A DNA stretch of 35,945 nucleotides, from contig JAFGLL010000012.1 in the NCBI GenBank assembly GCA_016928095.1, positions 1-35,945 on the forward strand, read 5' to 3'. Origin of the DNA: Thermoplasmatota archaeon (GTDB lineage: Archaea; Thermoplasmatota; Penumbrarchaeia; Penumbrarchaeales; Penumbrarchaeaceae). How positions within the stretch are numbered: position 1 is the first letter of the stretch; every line of letters begins with the position of its first letter. Positions 1 to 7,137 of this stretch are shown here, in pieces. A program made the translations under genes and the position numbers. The notes below the pieces were generated by a model. It ran no database searches. It was not told the DNA's origin and saw only the letters and a list, made by a program, of their open reading frames with translations.

Positions 1-12
1 AAGAAATGGACT

Positions 13-127
13 TGGCGGGTCCGAGGGGATTCGAACCCCTGGCCATCTGGTTAAAAGCCAGACGCTCTTTCTAGGGAAGAAGGCGGAAAGTACCACCTAG
101 CATCCTACCTAGCTGAGCTACGGACCC
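13..127 (-). tRNA. tRNA-Lys(UUU) with an insertion/intron in the D-arm
   Basis: Read on the minus strand, the acceptor arms GGGTCCG and CGGACCC pair perfectly and are followed by discriminator G and an encoded CCA (13-15). The T-arm is AGGGG-TTCGAAT-CCCCT. The anticodon arm is TCTGG-CTTTTAA-CCAGA, so the anticodon is UUU (Lys). The D-stem GCTC/GAGC is present, but 47 bases lie between its arms where about 9 are expected. The surplus, about 38 bases (roughly forward 69-106), fits an intron after about position 20-22. The D-loop AGCTAGGTA with G18G19 is intact before it. The insert can fold through GGTGG/CCGCC and CTAGG/CCTAG. I could not draw a canonical bulge-helix-bulge, so exact splice sites are uncertain. 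Identity is firm; the intron is inferred. Confidence 0.93.
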
Positions 128-186
128 TGAAATTACCATTCCCACTACCCGATGCGGTCAAGACTGTGCCGTGCATAATACCTTTC

Positions 187-196
187 CTATATATAG
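187..196 (-). promoter_or_regulatory. TATA box for the tRNA-Lys gene
   Basis: CTATATATAG, minus strand, centred about 64 bases before the mature tRNA 5' end. A start about 26 bases downstream (near 165) would leave a leader of about 38 bases for RNase P to remove. Position and sequence fit an archaeal TATA box; no transcript data support it. Confidence 0.6.
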
Positions 197-311
197 ATTT
201 CCATAAACATCCTGTTTATTTCCACGTTACCCCCCCCGGGTTCCAGGAGGTCATATGACATACCTGTCCCAACATGTGAGCCTGGGGAGCATAGATGAAC
301 AAAAGCCTTAT

Positions 312-438
312 AATATCCCGAAGTGCATATACTACTGCACATCCGATGCGGTTCGTTTATTGAGGGGACGCTGGTTATTTTTTCTATTGTACATAATGTT
401 CAATGGTAGGACATTGGACAGTTCATCTTCGGGATATT
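312..438. other. Gene-free interval with a 12-bp long-range inverted repeat enclosing hairpins
   Basis: The 327 bases between the tRNA and purM (128-454) hold no convincing gene. Within them AATATCCCGAAG (312-323) is perfectly complementary to CTTCGGGATATT (427-438). The 103 bases between contain a small TGCA/TGCA hairpin (324-327 with 336-339) and GTTCAATG (398-405) pairing with CATTGGAC (412-419) around a 6-base loop. The last stem is complete on the plus strand with one G-U pair, but has an A-C mismatch on the minus strand. It could be a small RNA read on the plus strand or a 3' structure of purM mRNA. No matching RNA family is recognised. Confidence 0.35.
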
Positions 439-454
439 TCAACGGCATTCATCA

Positions 455-1588
455 TCAGACATAACCATCATAATGTATCATCTGAGGTTCGATGATGACC
501 CCCTTTCCCGGGAGCACGTGACCGATCCTCCTTGCCCCGGTCCCTGATAGGTGCTCCAGGGCGGTTTCCTCGACCTCAGGTGCCAGGATGATAACGAAGC
601 CGAGCCCCATGTTAAGTGTCTGATACATCTCGGTCTCATCGATCGATCCCAGGACCTGGACCATCCTGAAAACTGGCGGGACCTCGAAGGGCTCATCTAT
701 CTTGTATAGAACGTCTGACCTTATTCGGGATATGTTCCGAAAACCCCCTCCGGTGATATTTGCCATACCATGGACACAACCCGACGGAAGACCTTTGAGA
801 AGTCCCAGAACGTCTTTGACATATATCCTCGTAGGGGTCAGGAGGATATCACCCACTACGGAGGCGCCATTCGATGCTGCCCATCTCTCGACCTCCTCCT
901 TGTAAGCAGGATACCTTTTCCGGTTCTTCCATTCATTCCTGGCTACAACCTCCTCAAGCGGGCTGATGTAGGATATATCATTGTCCATCATCACCTTTCT
1001 CACCAGGGAGAATCCGTTAGAATGCAGTCCGCTCGAAGGAAATCCTATGATCAGATCCCCCGGCGAGGTCCTGTCCCCCTTTATCAGTTCGCTCTTTTTC
1101 ACGAAACCCAGACAGGTACCTGCAAGGTCCAAACCACGGACCATCTCCGGCAGAGAAGCGGTCTCTCCACCGATTATGGTCAGATTCGCCTGCCTGGCAC
1201 CTTCGTTGAGACCTATTCCAACCATCTCCAGCGTTTCGGGATCAGGGTTCGTTGTTGCGATATAATCCACGAAGGCCAGAGGCTCTGCCCCGATGCAGAT
1301 GACATCGTTGACGTTCATGGCCATACAATCAATGCCGACGGTATCCCACTTGCCGAGTTCTTCGGCTATCATCAATTTGGATCCGACGCCGTCGGTGCAA
1401 AGGGACAGGTAGTGCTCGCCGAAATCCACTATGCCGGTGAAATGACCACCAAGGTCCGCCAGCGCTCCGAAACCCTCTCGCCTGAACTTCAAAGCCGATA
1501 TCAATCCCCTTATTGCCTTGCCTTCCTCGACTATATCAACGCCGGATCCCGCATATGTAACGGGATTTTCTCCTTCTGGTCCTGCCAT
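455..1588 (-). CDS. purM: Phosphoribosylformylglycinamidine cyclo-ligase (AIR synthetase)
   Basis: PurM closes the imidazole ring of 5-aminoimidazole ribonucleotide from FGAM with ATP, the fifth step of purine synthesis in the cytoplasm. Visible family signatures are the N-terminal TYAGSGVDI, the DGVGSK nucleotide-binding motif, AMNVNDVICIGAEPL, GGETASLPEM and the C-terminal GHVLPGKGVIIE. The frame is open to a TTG at 1597, but the ATG at 1588 (MAGPEGENPVTYAG, 377 aa) is preferred because it lies next to the conserved N-terminus; neither start has a strong Shine-Dalgarno. It follows map by only 19 bases, so it is probably co-transcribed with map and the TsaC gene. Length is slightly above the usual 330-350 aa. 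Other purine genes are not adjacent. Confidence 0.95.
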   Translation of the reverse strand: MAGPEGENPVTYAGSGVDIVEEGKAIRGLISALKFRREGFGALADLGGHFTGIVDFGEHYLSLCTDGVGSKLMIAEELGKWDTVGIDCMAMNVNDVICIGAEPLAFVDYIATTNPDPETLEMVGIGLNEGARQANLTIIGGETASLPEMVRGLDLAGTCLGFVKKSELIKGDRTSPGDLIIGFPSSGLHSNGFSLVRKVMMDNDISYISPLEEVVARNEWKNRKRYPAYKEEVERWAASNGASVVGDILLTPTRIYVKDVLGLLKGLPSGCVHGMANITGGGFRNISRIRSDVLYKIDEPFEVPPVFRMVQVLGSIDETEMYQTLNMGLGFVIILAPEVEETALEHLSGTGARRIGHVLPGKGVIIEPQMIHYDGYV

Positions 1589-1607
1589 ATCGATCAACTT
1601 CCAGACC

Positions 1608-2498
1608 TTAATAGGTCAAGATCTTGCAACCTTTATCGGTAACGTAAAGGGTATGCTCCCACTGGGACACCATTCCGCCTCCGGCCTCCTTCAGTATCGG
1701 GTAAGAATATAGGGATCCTGCTCTCACGAGGCCTTTCAAGGCCTTCTCCGACCTGGGTAACCCCTTTTCCAGCCATCGCTCGGAGAACGGCAGATGGGGC
1801 ATATCTGTCTGGACCAGGTCCAGGGCCTGCTGCTGATCGGGTTTGAGCTTTCCCTTCGGCCTGACCATTCTGTAAATGTTCGACCTTTTCCAGGATTTGA
1901 CCTCACCGATACCTGTGGTGGCAAAAGGCTCAACGGCCACGATCGTCCCTTCCGGCATGAACTCCCGGCCCCGGTCGTCGTAGTTGGGTACGGAAATTCC
2001 CGCATGAAGTTCGTACCTTTCAATGGCATGTCCTGTCAGGTTGACTATTGGTCTGAACCCCATCGAGTTCATGGTCCTCTCCACGATCGATCCGATAGTG
2101 GAGAGGGATATACCCCCCCTGATCACCTCTATCGCGGATTCCAACGCCCTTTTGGATGCCAGTATGAGTTGGCTGTACGTTGTCGTCCCGACCTCCACCG
2201 TCTTGGCGGTATCTCCTATACAACCATCTATATGGGCGCCCACATCTATCTTGACAATATCCCCGTACCTGAAACGCGTCTTCTCTCCCGGCCTTGGTGT
2301 GTAATGAGCGGCTACATCGTTCACCGCTATGTTTGCCGGGAAAGCCACCTCGGCCCCCTGCTCCACTATAAAGGCCTCCACGGTCTCTGCGACCTCCAGG
2401 TAGGTGACTCCTTCCGTTACCATACCGGACCCTAGCTCCCGTGCTTTTGAGGCTATAGAGCCAGCGTCCTTCCATTTCTGGAGATCATCATCCTTCAT
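1608..2498 (-). CDS. map: Methionine aminopeptidase, type II
   Basis: This cytoplasmic metalloenzyme removes the initiator methionine from nascent proteins. The type II signature FPANIAVNDVAAHYTP is present. All metal and catalytic residues are visible (numbered from the 2498 start): His65 in AAHYTP, Asp85 in KIDVGAH, Asp96 in GDTAKT, His157 in LTGHAIERYELH, Glu190 in VAVEPF, and a C-terminal Glu in SQWEHTLYV. The frame also has an ATG at 2504. I chose 2498 because a GAGGG sits about 6 bases before it, whereas it abuts the 2504 codon. At 296 aa the length is normal for archaea. The start lies inside the last codons of the upstream TsaC-like gene, which suggests translational coupling. Confidence 0.95.
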   Translation of the reverse strand: MKDDDLQKWKDAGSIASKARELGSGMVTEGVTYLEVAETVEAFIVEQGAEVAFPANIAVNDVAAHYTPRPGEKTRFRYGDIVKIDVGAHIDGCIGDTAKTVEVGTTTYSQLILASKRALESAIEVIRGGISLSTIGSIVERTMNSMGFRPIVNLTGHAIERYELHAGISVPNYDDRGREFMPEGTIVAVEPFATTGIGEVKSWKRSNIYRMVRPKGKLKPDQQQALDLVQTDMPHLPFSERWLEKGLPRSEKALKGLVRAGSLYSYPILKEAGGGMVSQWEHTLYVTDKGCKILTY

Positions 2499-3108
2499 GT
2501 GCATCCCTCATGAACTCTTCCATATTTAGATTTCCGTCCCTGACAACGGTCACTGCCCCATGCATCAGATCGATCATGGCCGAGGCTTTCCCTGTCACCG
2601 ATGTATCGTCCTCGATGATAAGAAGTTCCCCTCGGAACTGCCGGTCGATCCCCTCCGCGGTCAGGAGGTTTTCCGACCCGTGCAGGTTCGCACTGGTCAG
2701 AGCGAGGGGGCCATGTCGAGCGGTGAGGAACGGGAATATTGGATGGTCCGGAACACGAACCGCGACACTCGCATTCTTCGAGACGAGCTCGCTCATGTAC
2801 CCTCTCGCTTCAAGAATGAACGTGACAGGTCCCGGCAGTTTTCTGTCCATTAGCTTCTCCTGCCACTCATCCACCAGGGCGATATCATTTATCTGTGCAA
2901 TGTCTCCAAGAGCTATCGGAAGGGTCCGGTCGACAGGCCTTCTTTTTATCCGGTATATCTCTTTCAGAGCATCGAGGGAACTGACAGGTGCCGACAGACC
3001 GTAAAGTGTATCTGTCGGCAGGACCACGGGCAGGCCACGGGCAAACTCGTCCTGGACCCTCTTCATTACCACCTTATGGTCCTCTTTATCCCATTTCAGA
3101 ACGCTCAT
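2488..3108 (-). CDS. L-threonylcarbamoyladenylate synthase (TsaC/Sua5/YrdC family)
   Basis: The enzyme makes threonylcarbamoyl-AMP from threonine, bicarbonate and ATP, the first step of t6A37 modification of ANN-decoding tRNAs. The YrdC fold is recognised by PTDTLYGL near residue 32, the KRRP segment with basic active-site residues, LPGPVTFILEA, SVAVRVPDHP and the LTSAN motif. At 206 aa it is a single YrdC domain of the short TsaC type, without the Sua5 C-terminal domain. It overlaps the start of map by about 11 bases, and purM follows map. Only a weak TATA-like run is seen in the 52-base gap before it, so its own promoter is uncertain. Confidence 0.92.
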   Translation of the reverse strand: MSVLKWDKEDHKVVMKRVQDEFARGLPVVLPTDTLYGLSAPVSSLDALKEIYRIKRRPVDRTLPIALGDIAQINDIALVDEWQEKLMDRKLPGPVTFILEARGYMSELVSKNASVAVRVPDHPIFPFLTARHGPLALTSANLHGSENLLTAEGIDRQFRGELLIIEDDTSVTGKASAMIDLMHGAVTVVRDGNLNMEEFMRDAHEG

Positions 3109-3160
3109 CCGAAGATCCCTTCTTATTGTTGTTCATTGGATATGCAACGGTCCTGCAAGT

Positions 3161-4171
3161 TCATTTACTCTTCAAGCAAAGGAGCCGGTCTCCTTTCCTG
3201 AGCTTCAAACTATCCAGCTCTCCCATCGTGTATACTTTTCCCTGCCGAGCGACACCGATCATCGAAATTCCTTTAAGCTTCTTCGGCAGGACACCGACCT
3301 CGTCGCTCTGGACCACTCTCTCACAGATGAAGAGGCCTTTCCCGGCGGTCATCATGTCCTCAAGAAGATGTACCACGTTCGGCTGGGTCGTGGCCGTCGC
3401 CATCAGGTTACCGGAAGTGACCGCCGGAGCGATCATCACATCGACCCCGCTTTTCTCAAGGAGTTTGGCATTCTCAAGGTCCATGACCTTTGATATGATC
3501 CGTATTTCCGGGTTGAGATACCTTGCCGTTAGTGCGACCAGGACATTGGTTGCGTCCTTGCTGGTGGTTATTATGATGGATGATGCCTTGGAGATGACCG
3601 CTTTCTCCAGGTCCTTCTCCCTCGTGGCATCTCCTATCATCGATACATAACCGGACTCGGCTGCCTCCTGGGCTTCTTCCTTGTCTATCGTTATCACCAT
3701 GATATGTTTCTTCTTCCTTCCCTGGGCCATCAGTTCTTTGGCAGCAGACCTGCCGGTGTCGGAATAACCCGCGATGATCACATGGCCCGAGAGACTCTTT
3801 TGGATCGCTTTCATCAGATATGCCTCCCTGTACCTGTCGAAAATGAACTGGTATGCCGTCCCAACGATGACGAACCACATGGCTGCCCTTCCAAGGGTAA
3901 TGAACACCGTATCTATCAGACGAGCGACCGTGCTGACCGGGGTAATGTCCCCGTATCCGGTCGTTGTTATGGATACGACAGTGAAGTATATCGCATCTAA
4001 AAGGGAAATCCTATCGTCCGTGGAATCACTGTAGCCATTGCGGTCCAGATACACTATTGAAGAGATGATGATGATCATTAATATGAGAGCCGAGATCCTT
4101 ACAAGAACGGTCCTGAGGGTGGCCCTACGCTTCCTGTAAACGAAGTTCGACATCTCATCGGCCGTACCCAT
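3161..4171 (-). CDS. Two-TM potassium channel with cytoplasmic RCK (TrkA) domain
   Basis: The 336-aa protein has a short cytoplasmic N-terminus, TM1 at about 21-42, a pore loop with the potassium selectivity filter TTGYGD (70-75), and TM2 at about 86-110. An RCK/TrkA-N Rossmann domain follows from about 128, and a TrkA-C-like domain ends the protein (KLRKGDRLLCLKSK). This is the MthK-type layout, in which the RCK domain gates a plasma-membrane potassium channel. The usual GxGxxG of TrkA-N reads GYSDTG (135-140), so nucleotide preference cannot be assumed. A good AAGGAGATCG Shine-Dalgarno precedes the ATG, and a TATA box lies about 50 bases upstream. It is probably transcribed apart from the C25 gene. 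Confidence 0.9.
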   Translation of the reverse strand: MGTADEMSNFVYRKRRATLRTVLVRISALILMIIIISSIVYLDRNGYSDSTDDRISLLDAIYFTVVSITTTGYGDITPVSTVARLIDTVFITLGRAAMWFVIVGTAYQFIFDRYREAYLMKAIQKSLSGHVIIAGYSDTGRSAAKELMAQGRKKKHIMVITIDKEEAQEAAESGYVSMIGDATREKDLEKAVISKASSIIITTSKDATNVLVALTARYLNPEIRIISKVMDLENAKLLEKSGVDVMIAPAVTSGNLMATATTQPNVVHLLEDMMTAGKGLFICERVVQSDEVGVLPKKLKGISMIGVARQGKVYTMGELDSLKLRKGDRLLCLKSK

Positions 4172-4216
4172 TGGATCGATCTCCTTGGATGTTCATTACC
4201 GAAGCAGGGTCAACCG

Positions 4217-4224
4217 ATTTAAAA
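4217..4224 (-). promoter_or_regulatory. TATA box for the potassium channel gene
   Basis: TTTTAAAT on the minus strand, immediately 3' of the C25 peptidase stop (4227). Start of transcription would fall near 4195, giving a leader of about 24 bases that contains GGAGATCG 8 bases before the ATG at 4171. Confidence 0.5.
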
Positions 4225-4226
4225 GA

Positions 4227-6224
4227 TTACATGTCATCGGACCCGTTGTGCCAGGGGTCAAAGTCTCCTTGACCGCCGGATGGATCTATTGCCGGTCTGA
4301 ATGCTGGATCACCATATAACGAAAAGAATGTTACCTCGTACCAATCGACCTCTCCATCGGGGTTGAAAGGGGAAGGTTGATCGTTTGGAGGATAATTCAT
4401 GTATCGGTTCTCCGACCATTGGACCGCTTTTCCTGCCGTCCCGTGTTCTCCTGGATGGTCCAGGATACCGTCCCATACGAATGCATACCATGCGTCGTTG
4501 TTGTCCCACTGGTGATCATCGATGAAAGGCAGGTACTCGGCCGGTATGGAATGAAGGTCCTGTCCGATATTGGAAAAGCTGACCTCGGTGGCACCAATGA
4601 GCACTGCAGGTCCTGCGGACAGGTAGTTCAGGGTGAAGAGGTTCTCGAAGGCAACGTCTGAAGAGGGATCGGTCCCGGGTCCGTGTCCATATATTTTACC
4701 GTTCAGGCAGCTGACGAAGAAGGCCAATTGAGGGGGTACGTCCATTTCCTGACAGTCCGTATATCTCAATGAATACTCCTCGCCGTTGGGGCCATAGACC
4801 CTGATCCCGTAGAGCGAGCCAGTATCCGATCCGTGGCCTCTATAGGCTACATAGCCCGAGGCCTCGCATATCTCCGATAGGTCGTTCTCCATCGAATTGA
4901 TGACACCATCGAAGAACTTGTTCCCGGTATTGAAGGGGCCGATATAATCATAGGTGAAACCTGCATCATCGAGGTCGTTGCATATCCACCTTCCCGGTGT
5001 TGCCTGCATCCTCTCGTAGGTGATCTCGAAGCCGGAGAACGAAGCTCCGTGTGTTCTCCATTCCTTTTCATGGGTACCTCCGGCAACATCGCGGTAATCG
5101 ACAGTGACCGTTTCCGAGAACTCATCAAAGAGATAGGTCTTTAGAAGTTGGTTGGATGCAAGAGAGACATCATACTGGATGATCCGGCCAACGGCGGTTT
5201 CCATACTAGAATGATCGGCGTCGATGAACCCGTATATGACATCAGAGTTCACTATATCCCCCTCCGTCCCTCCCGATCTGACAAGGAATTGAGGCACGGC
5301 AGGTGCGGATGCGGTTATGGCGATATATTCCGGAGTACCGTACTCCCCGCTTACCTTCCTTATCTCGTCCAGAACGCCCGCGGCTCTCCTGTTCGGAGAC
5401 AGCTCCATGTCCAGCTCCCAATCGACGCTGGACAGTGGTGTTGTGTTCGTGATAACATAAGCGTCATGGTATGCGGCCATCTGTGCGGTCATGAGGGACA
5501 TTGCCGGAGTGAAGAAAGTATCATCATAGGTATCGTAATCGGGGGTTCCATGGAGGGTTCCCAGGTCCAGGTCTCGATGGTTCGTCACCATGATATAATT
5601 GCAGGATATTCCCTGGGACCTCAAGGCCTCATACACGGATCCCTGGTCCCTGAACGTCTCATCACCCTTGATGATGCCCAGGTCGTTGTTCTTGGCGTAG
5701 GTCGTCGCCCACAGAGCTTCCTCGTACGAGGAGACCGTCATCAGGTCCTTGAACCCGATGAACCATGACGGGGCATCCGATGTCAGAGGGTAAACGTTCT
5801 CCTCTGCCACGGCAGAGGCTCCTATATCCCCGAGTTGGGTGTTGATCCGGGTAAGAGAATTATCCTTGTTCGTGAACAGAAGCTTGACCCTGTCATTTTC
5901 AAGATGGTCCAAGGTATAGAGCAACTGCCGGGATAGACCCCCTTCGGGAGAACATACGACCAGAGGGCGATATTTTCCATCCTTGAACTGAACGCTCGTC
6001 AGGGCGGCGATCGAAAGCATATCCTCCTCTGACCGTGGGTAATCCACGATCAAGAGAAAATCATCCGGAAGCTCTATGTGTGGATCATAGACGATCTCAT
6101 GTTCCTTCTCTTTTCTGAGAAGAACGACGCCAAGACCACCTGCAAGGAGCAGGGCGATAACGACCATCGCCCCTATTCTGATCGCTGCGGGTCTCGTTAT
6201 CCCTTTTCTTTCACCCCTTGACAC
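4227..6224 (-). CDS. Membrane-anchored gingipain-like cysteine peptidase (C25/caspase fold)
   Basis: The 665-aa protein has a basic N-terminus (about 1-17), one TM segment at about 18-37, and a large extracytoplasmic part. The C-terminal half has C25 hallmarks: YRGHGSDTGSLYG with candidate catalytic His464, FFVSCLNG with candidate nucleophile Cys506, an IGATEVSFSNIG segment, and SLYGDPAFRP near the end. Clan CD peptidases of this type use such a His/Cys pair after a beta-strand. The N-terminal half (about 50-350) is not recognised; it may be a regulatory or pro-domain. The GTG start at 6224 is supported by GGAGGTCGAT about 5 bases upstream. It lies 13 bases after the COG1340-like gene and is likely the last gene of that operon. 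Fold and dyad are inferred from motifs. Confidence 0.78.
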   Translation of the reverse strand: MSRGERKGITRPAAIRIGAMVVIALLLAGGLGVVLLRKEKEHEIVYDPHIELPDDFLLIVDYPRSEEDMLSIAALTSVQFKDGKYRPLVVCSPEGGLSRQLLYTLDHLENDRVKLLFTNKDNSLTRINTQLGDIGASAVAEENVYPLTSDAPSWFIGFKDLMTVSSYEEALWATTYAKNNDLGIIKGDETFRDQGSVYEALRSQGISCNYIMVTNHRDLDLGTLHGTPDYDTYDDTFFTPAMSLMTAQMAAYHDAYVITNTTPLSSVDWELDMELSPNRRAAGVLDEIRKVSGEYGTPEYIAITASAPAVPQFLVRSGGTEGDIVNSDVIYGFIDADHSSMETAVGRIIQYDVSLASNQLLKTYLFDEFSETVTVDYRDVAGGTHEKEWRTHGASFSGFEITYERMQATPGRWICNDLDDAGFTYDYIGPFNTGNKFFDGVINSMENDLSEICEASGYVAYRGHGSDTGSLYGIRVYGPNGEEYSLRYTDCQEMDVPPQLAFFVSCLNGKIYGHGPGTDPSSDVAFENLFTLNYLSAGPAVLIGATEVSFSNIGQDLHSIPAEYLPFIDDHQWDNNDAWYAFVWDGILDHPGEHGTAGKAVQWSENRYMNYPPNDQPSPFNPDGEVDWYEVTFFSLYGDPAFRPAIDPSGGQGDFDPWHNGSDDM

Positions 6225-6237
6225 GGGTATCGACCTC

Positions 6238-7137
6238 CTATTTCATCTCACCGGATTCCATCACCAGACTGAGCTCATCCAGTGATAGTTTTTCCCCCCT
6301 CTTGTATTTTGCGACGGCCTCGGTCTGCTTCCTGCCGCGGTCCGCCCTCTTCCTCTCGTCTGGAGATTTCTTGAACTCCATCCTCCATTCGTCGATCTGT
6401 CTGTAGAGCTGCTGCATCTTCTTGCGTTTCTCCCAGATCTGCTTTTTAAGGTTTCTCAGCTGGTTCATTCCATCAAGGAAGGCTTTATGCTCCTTCTGTG
6501 CATTCTCCCGGATCTCGTCCCTTCGGGCCCACAGGCTCTTGGCGGTCTCCAGACCGTCGTGGGATCGTGATTTCAACTCCCCTATCTGCTCTTCCATCTG
6601 GTTCAGTTGCTCGTTGTACTGGGCAAGGTCCATCTCCTTGATCCTCACGATCCTGCTATGAAAGGTATCCGCTTCCCTCTTGACCAGAAGCCTGTCGCGA
6701 AGTTCGAAAAGATACTGGTACATGAAGAGCTCGTTCTTGAGACTGATATCGGAAGATAGCAGGTTCTCCCGGGTGGATATGTAGTTCTCCTTCAATCTAT
6801 CAAGAGTACCCCGGGATGCTTCGTTGAAGTCATCCCTTACCTTCCTCAGCTCTCCGATCCTCTGGAGGAAAGGCTGCATCTCCCTGAATATCTTCTTCTT
6901 TTCCTCGTTCGTCTCGGAAATGTTTCCCCATACATCCTTCCTTCCCTCGAGTATCTCCCTGGGTTTCTGGGAAAGCTCCTTCACCTGCTGGTTCAGGGCA
7001 TCCCTCTTCTCCCTGAAGGATTCCACCTCGGTGTTCCTGTTGTGATATCGAAGGTCGAGGATCTCTATCTCTTCCTTTATCTCCCCGATCCTGTCGCGGA
7101 GCTCTTTGATCTTTCCCACGATCTCGAAGTTCTGCAT
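6238..7137 (-). CDS. Archaeal coiled-coil protein, COG1340-like
   Basis: A 299-aa soluble protein that is nearly all alpha-helical heptads rich in Glu, Lys, Arg and Leu, with no Cys and no membrane segment. The pattern and the C-terminal motif KYKRGEKLSLDELSLVM resemble the uncharacterised archaeal coiled-coil family COG1340. No enzymatic motif is present, and molecular function is unknown. Its ATG shares one base with the stop of the upstream coiled-coil gene (TGATG at 7139-7135), so the two are probably translated together and may pair. It sits between the Lon-like ATPase pair and the C25 peptidase in one strand-wise run. Confidence 0.82.
   Translation of the reverse strand: MQNFEIVGKIKELRDRIGEIKEEIEILDLRYHNRNTEVESFREKRDALNQQVKELSQKPREILEGRKDVWGNISETNEEKKKIFREMQPFLQRIGELRKVRDDFNEASRGTLDRLKENYISTRENLLSSDISLKNELFMYQYLFELRDRLLVKREADTFHSRIVRIKEMDLAQYNEQLNQMEEQIGELKSRSHDGLETAKSLWARRDEIRENAQKEHKAFLDGMNQLRNLKKQIWEKRKKMQQLYRQIDEWRMEFKKSPDERKRADRGRKQTEAVAKYKRGEKLSLDELSLVMESGEMK

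Noticed and set aside
255-464. 69-codon plus-strand frame with AGGAGGT 3 bases before its ATG, in the gap beside purM
   Set aside because: The ribosome site is good, but the frame overlaps the purM end, has no recognisable domain or good promoter, and covers the inverted repeat; coincidence is more likely. It would be revived by a conserved protein in relatives.
420-480. C/D-box RNA start (ATGATGA on the minus strand near the purM stop)
   Set aside because: No properly placed D box or second guide pair was found, and the bases belong to the purM end.
770-1642. 290-codon plus-strand frame
   Set aside because: Lies antisense to purM, which is fully conserved; the frame is a by-product of purM codon use.
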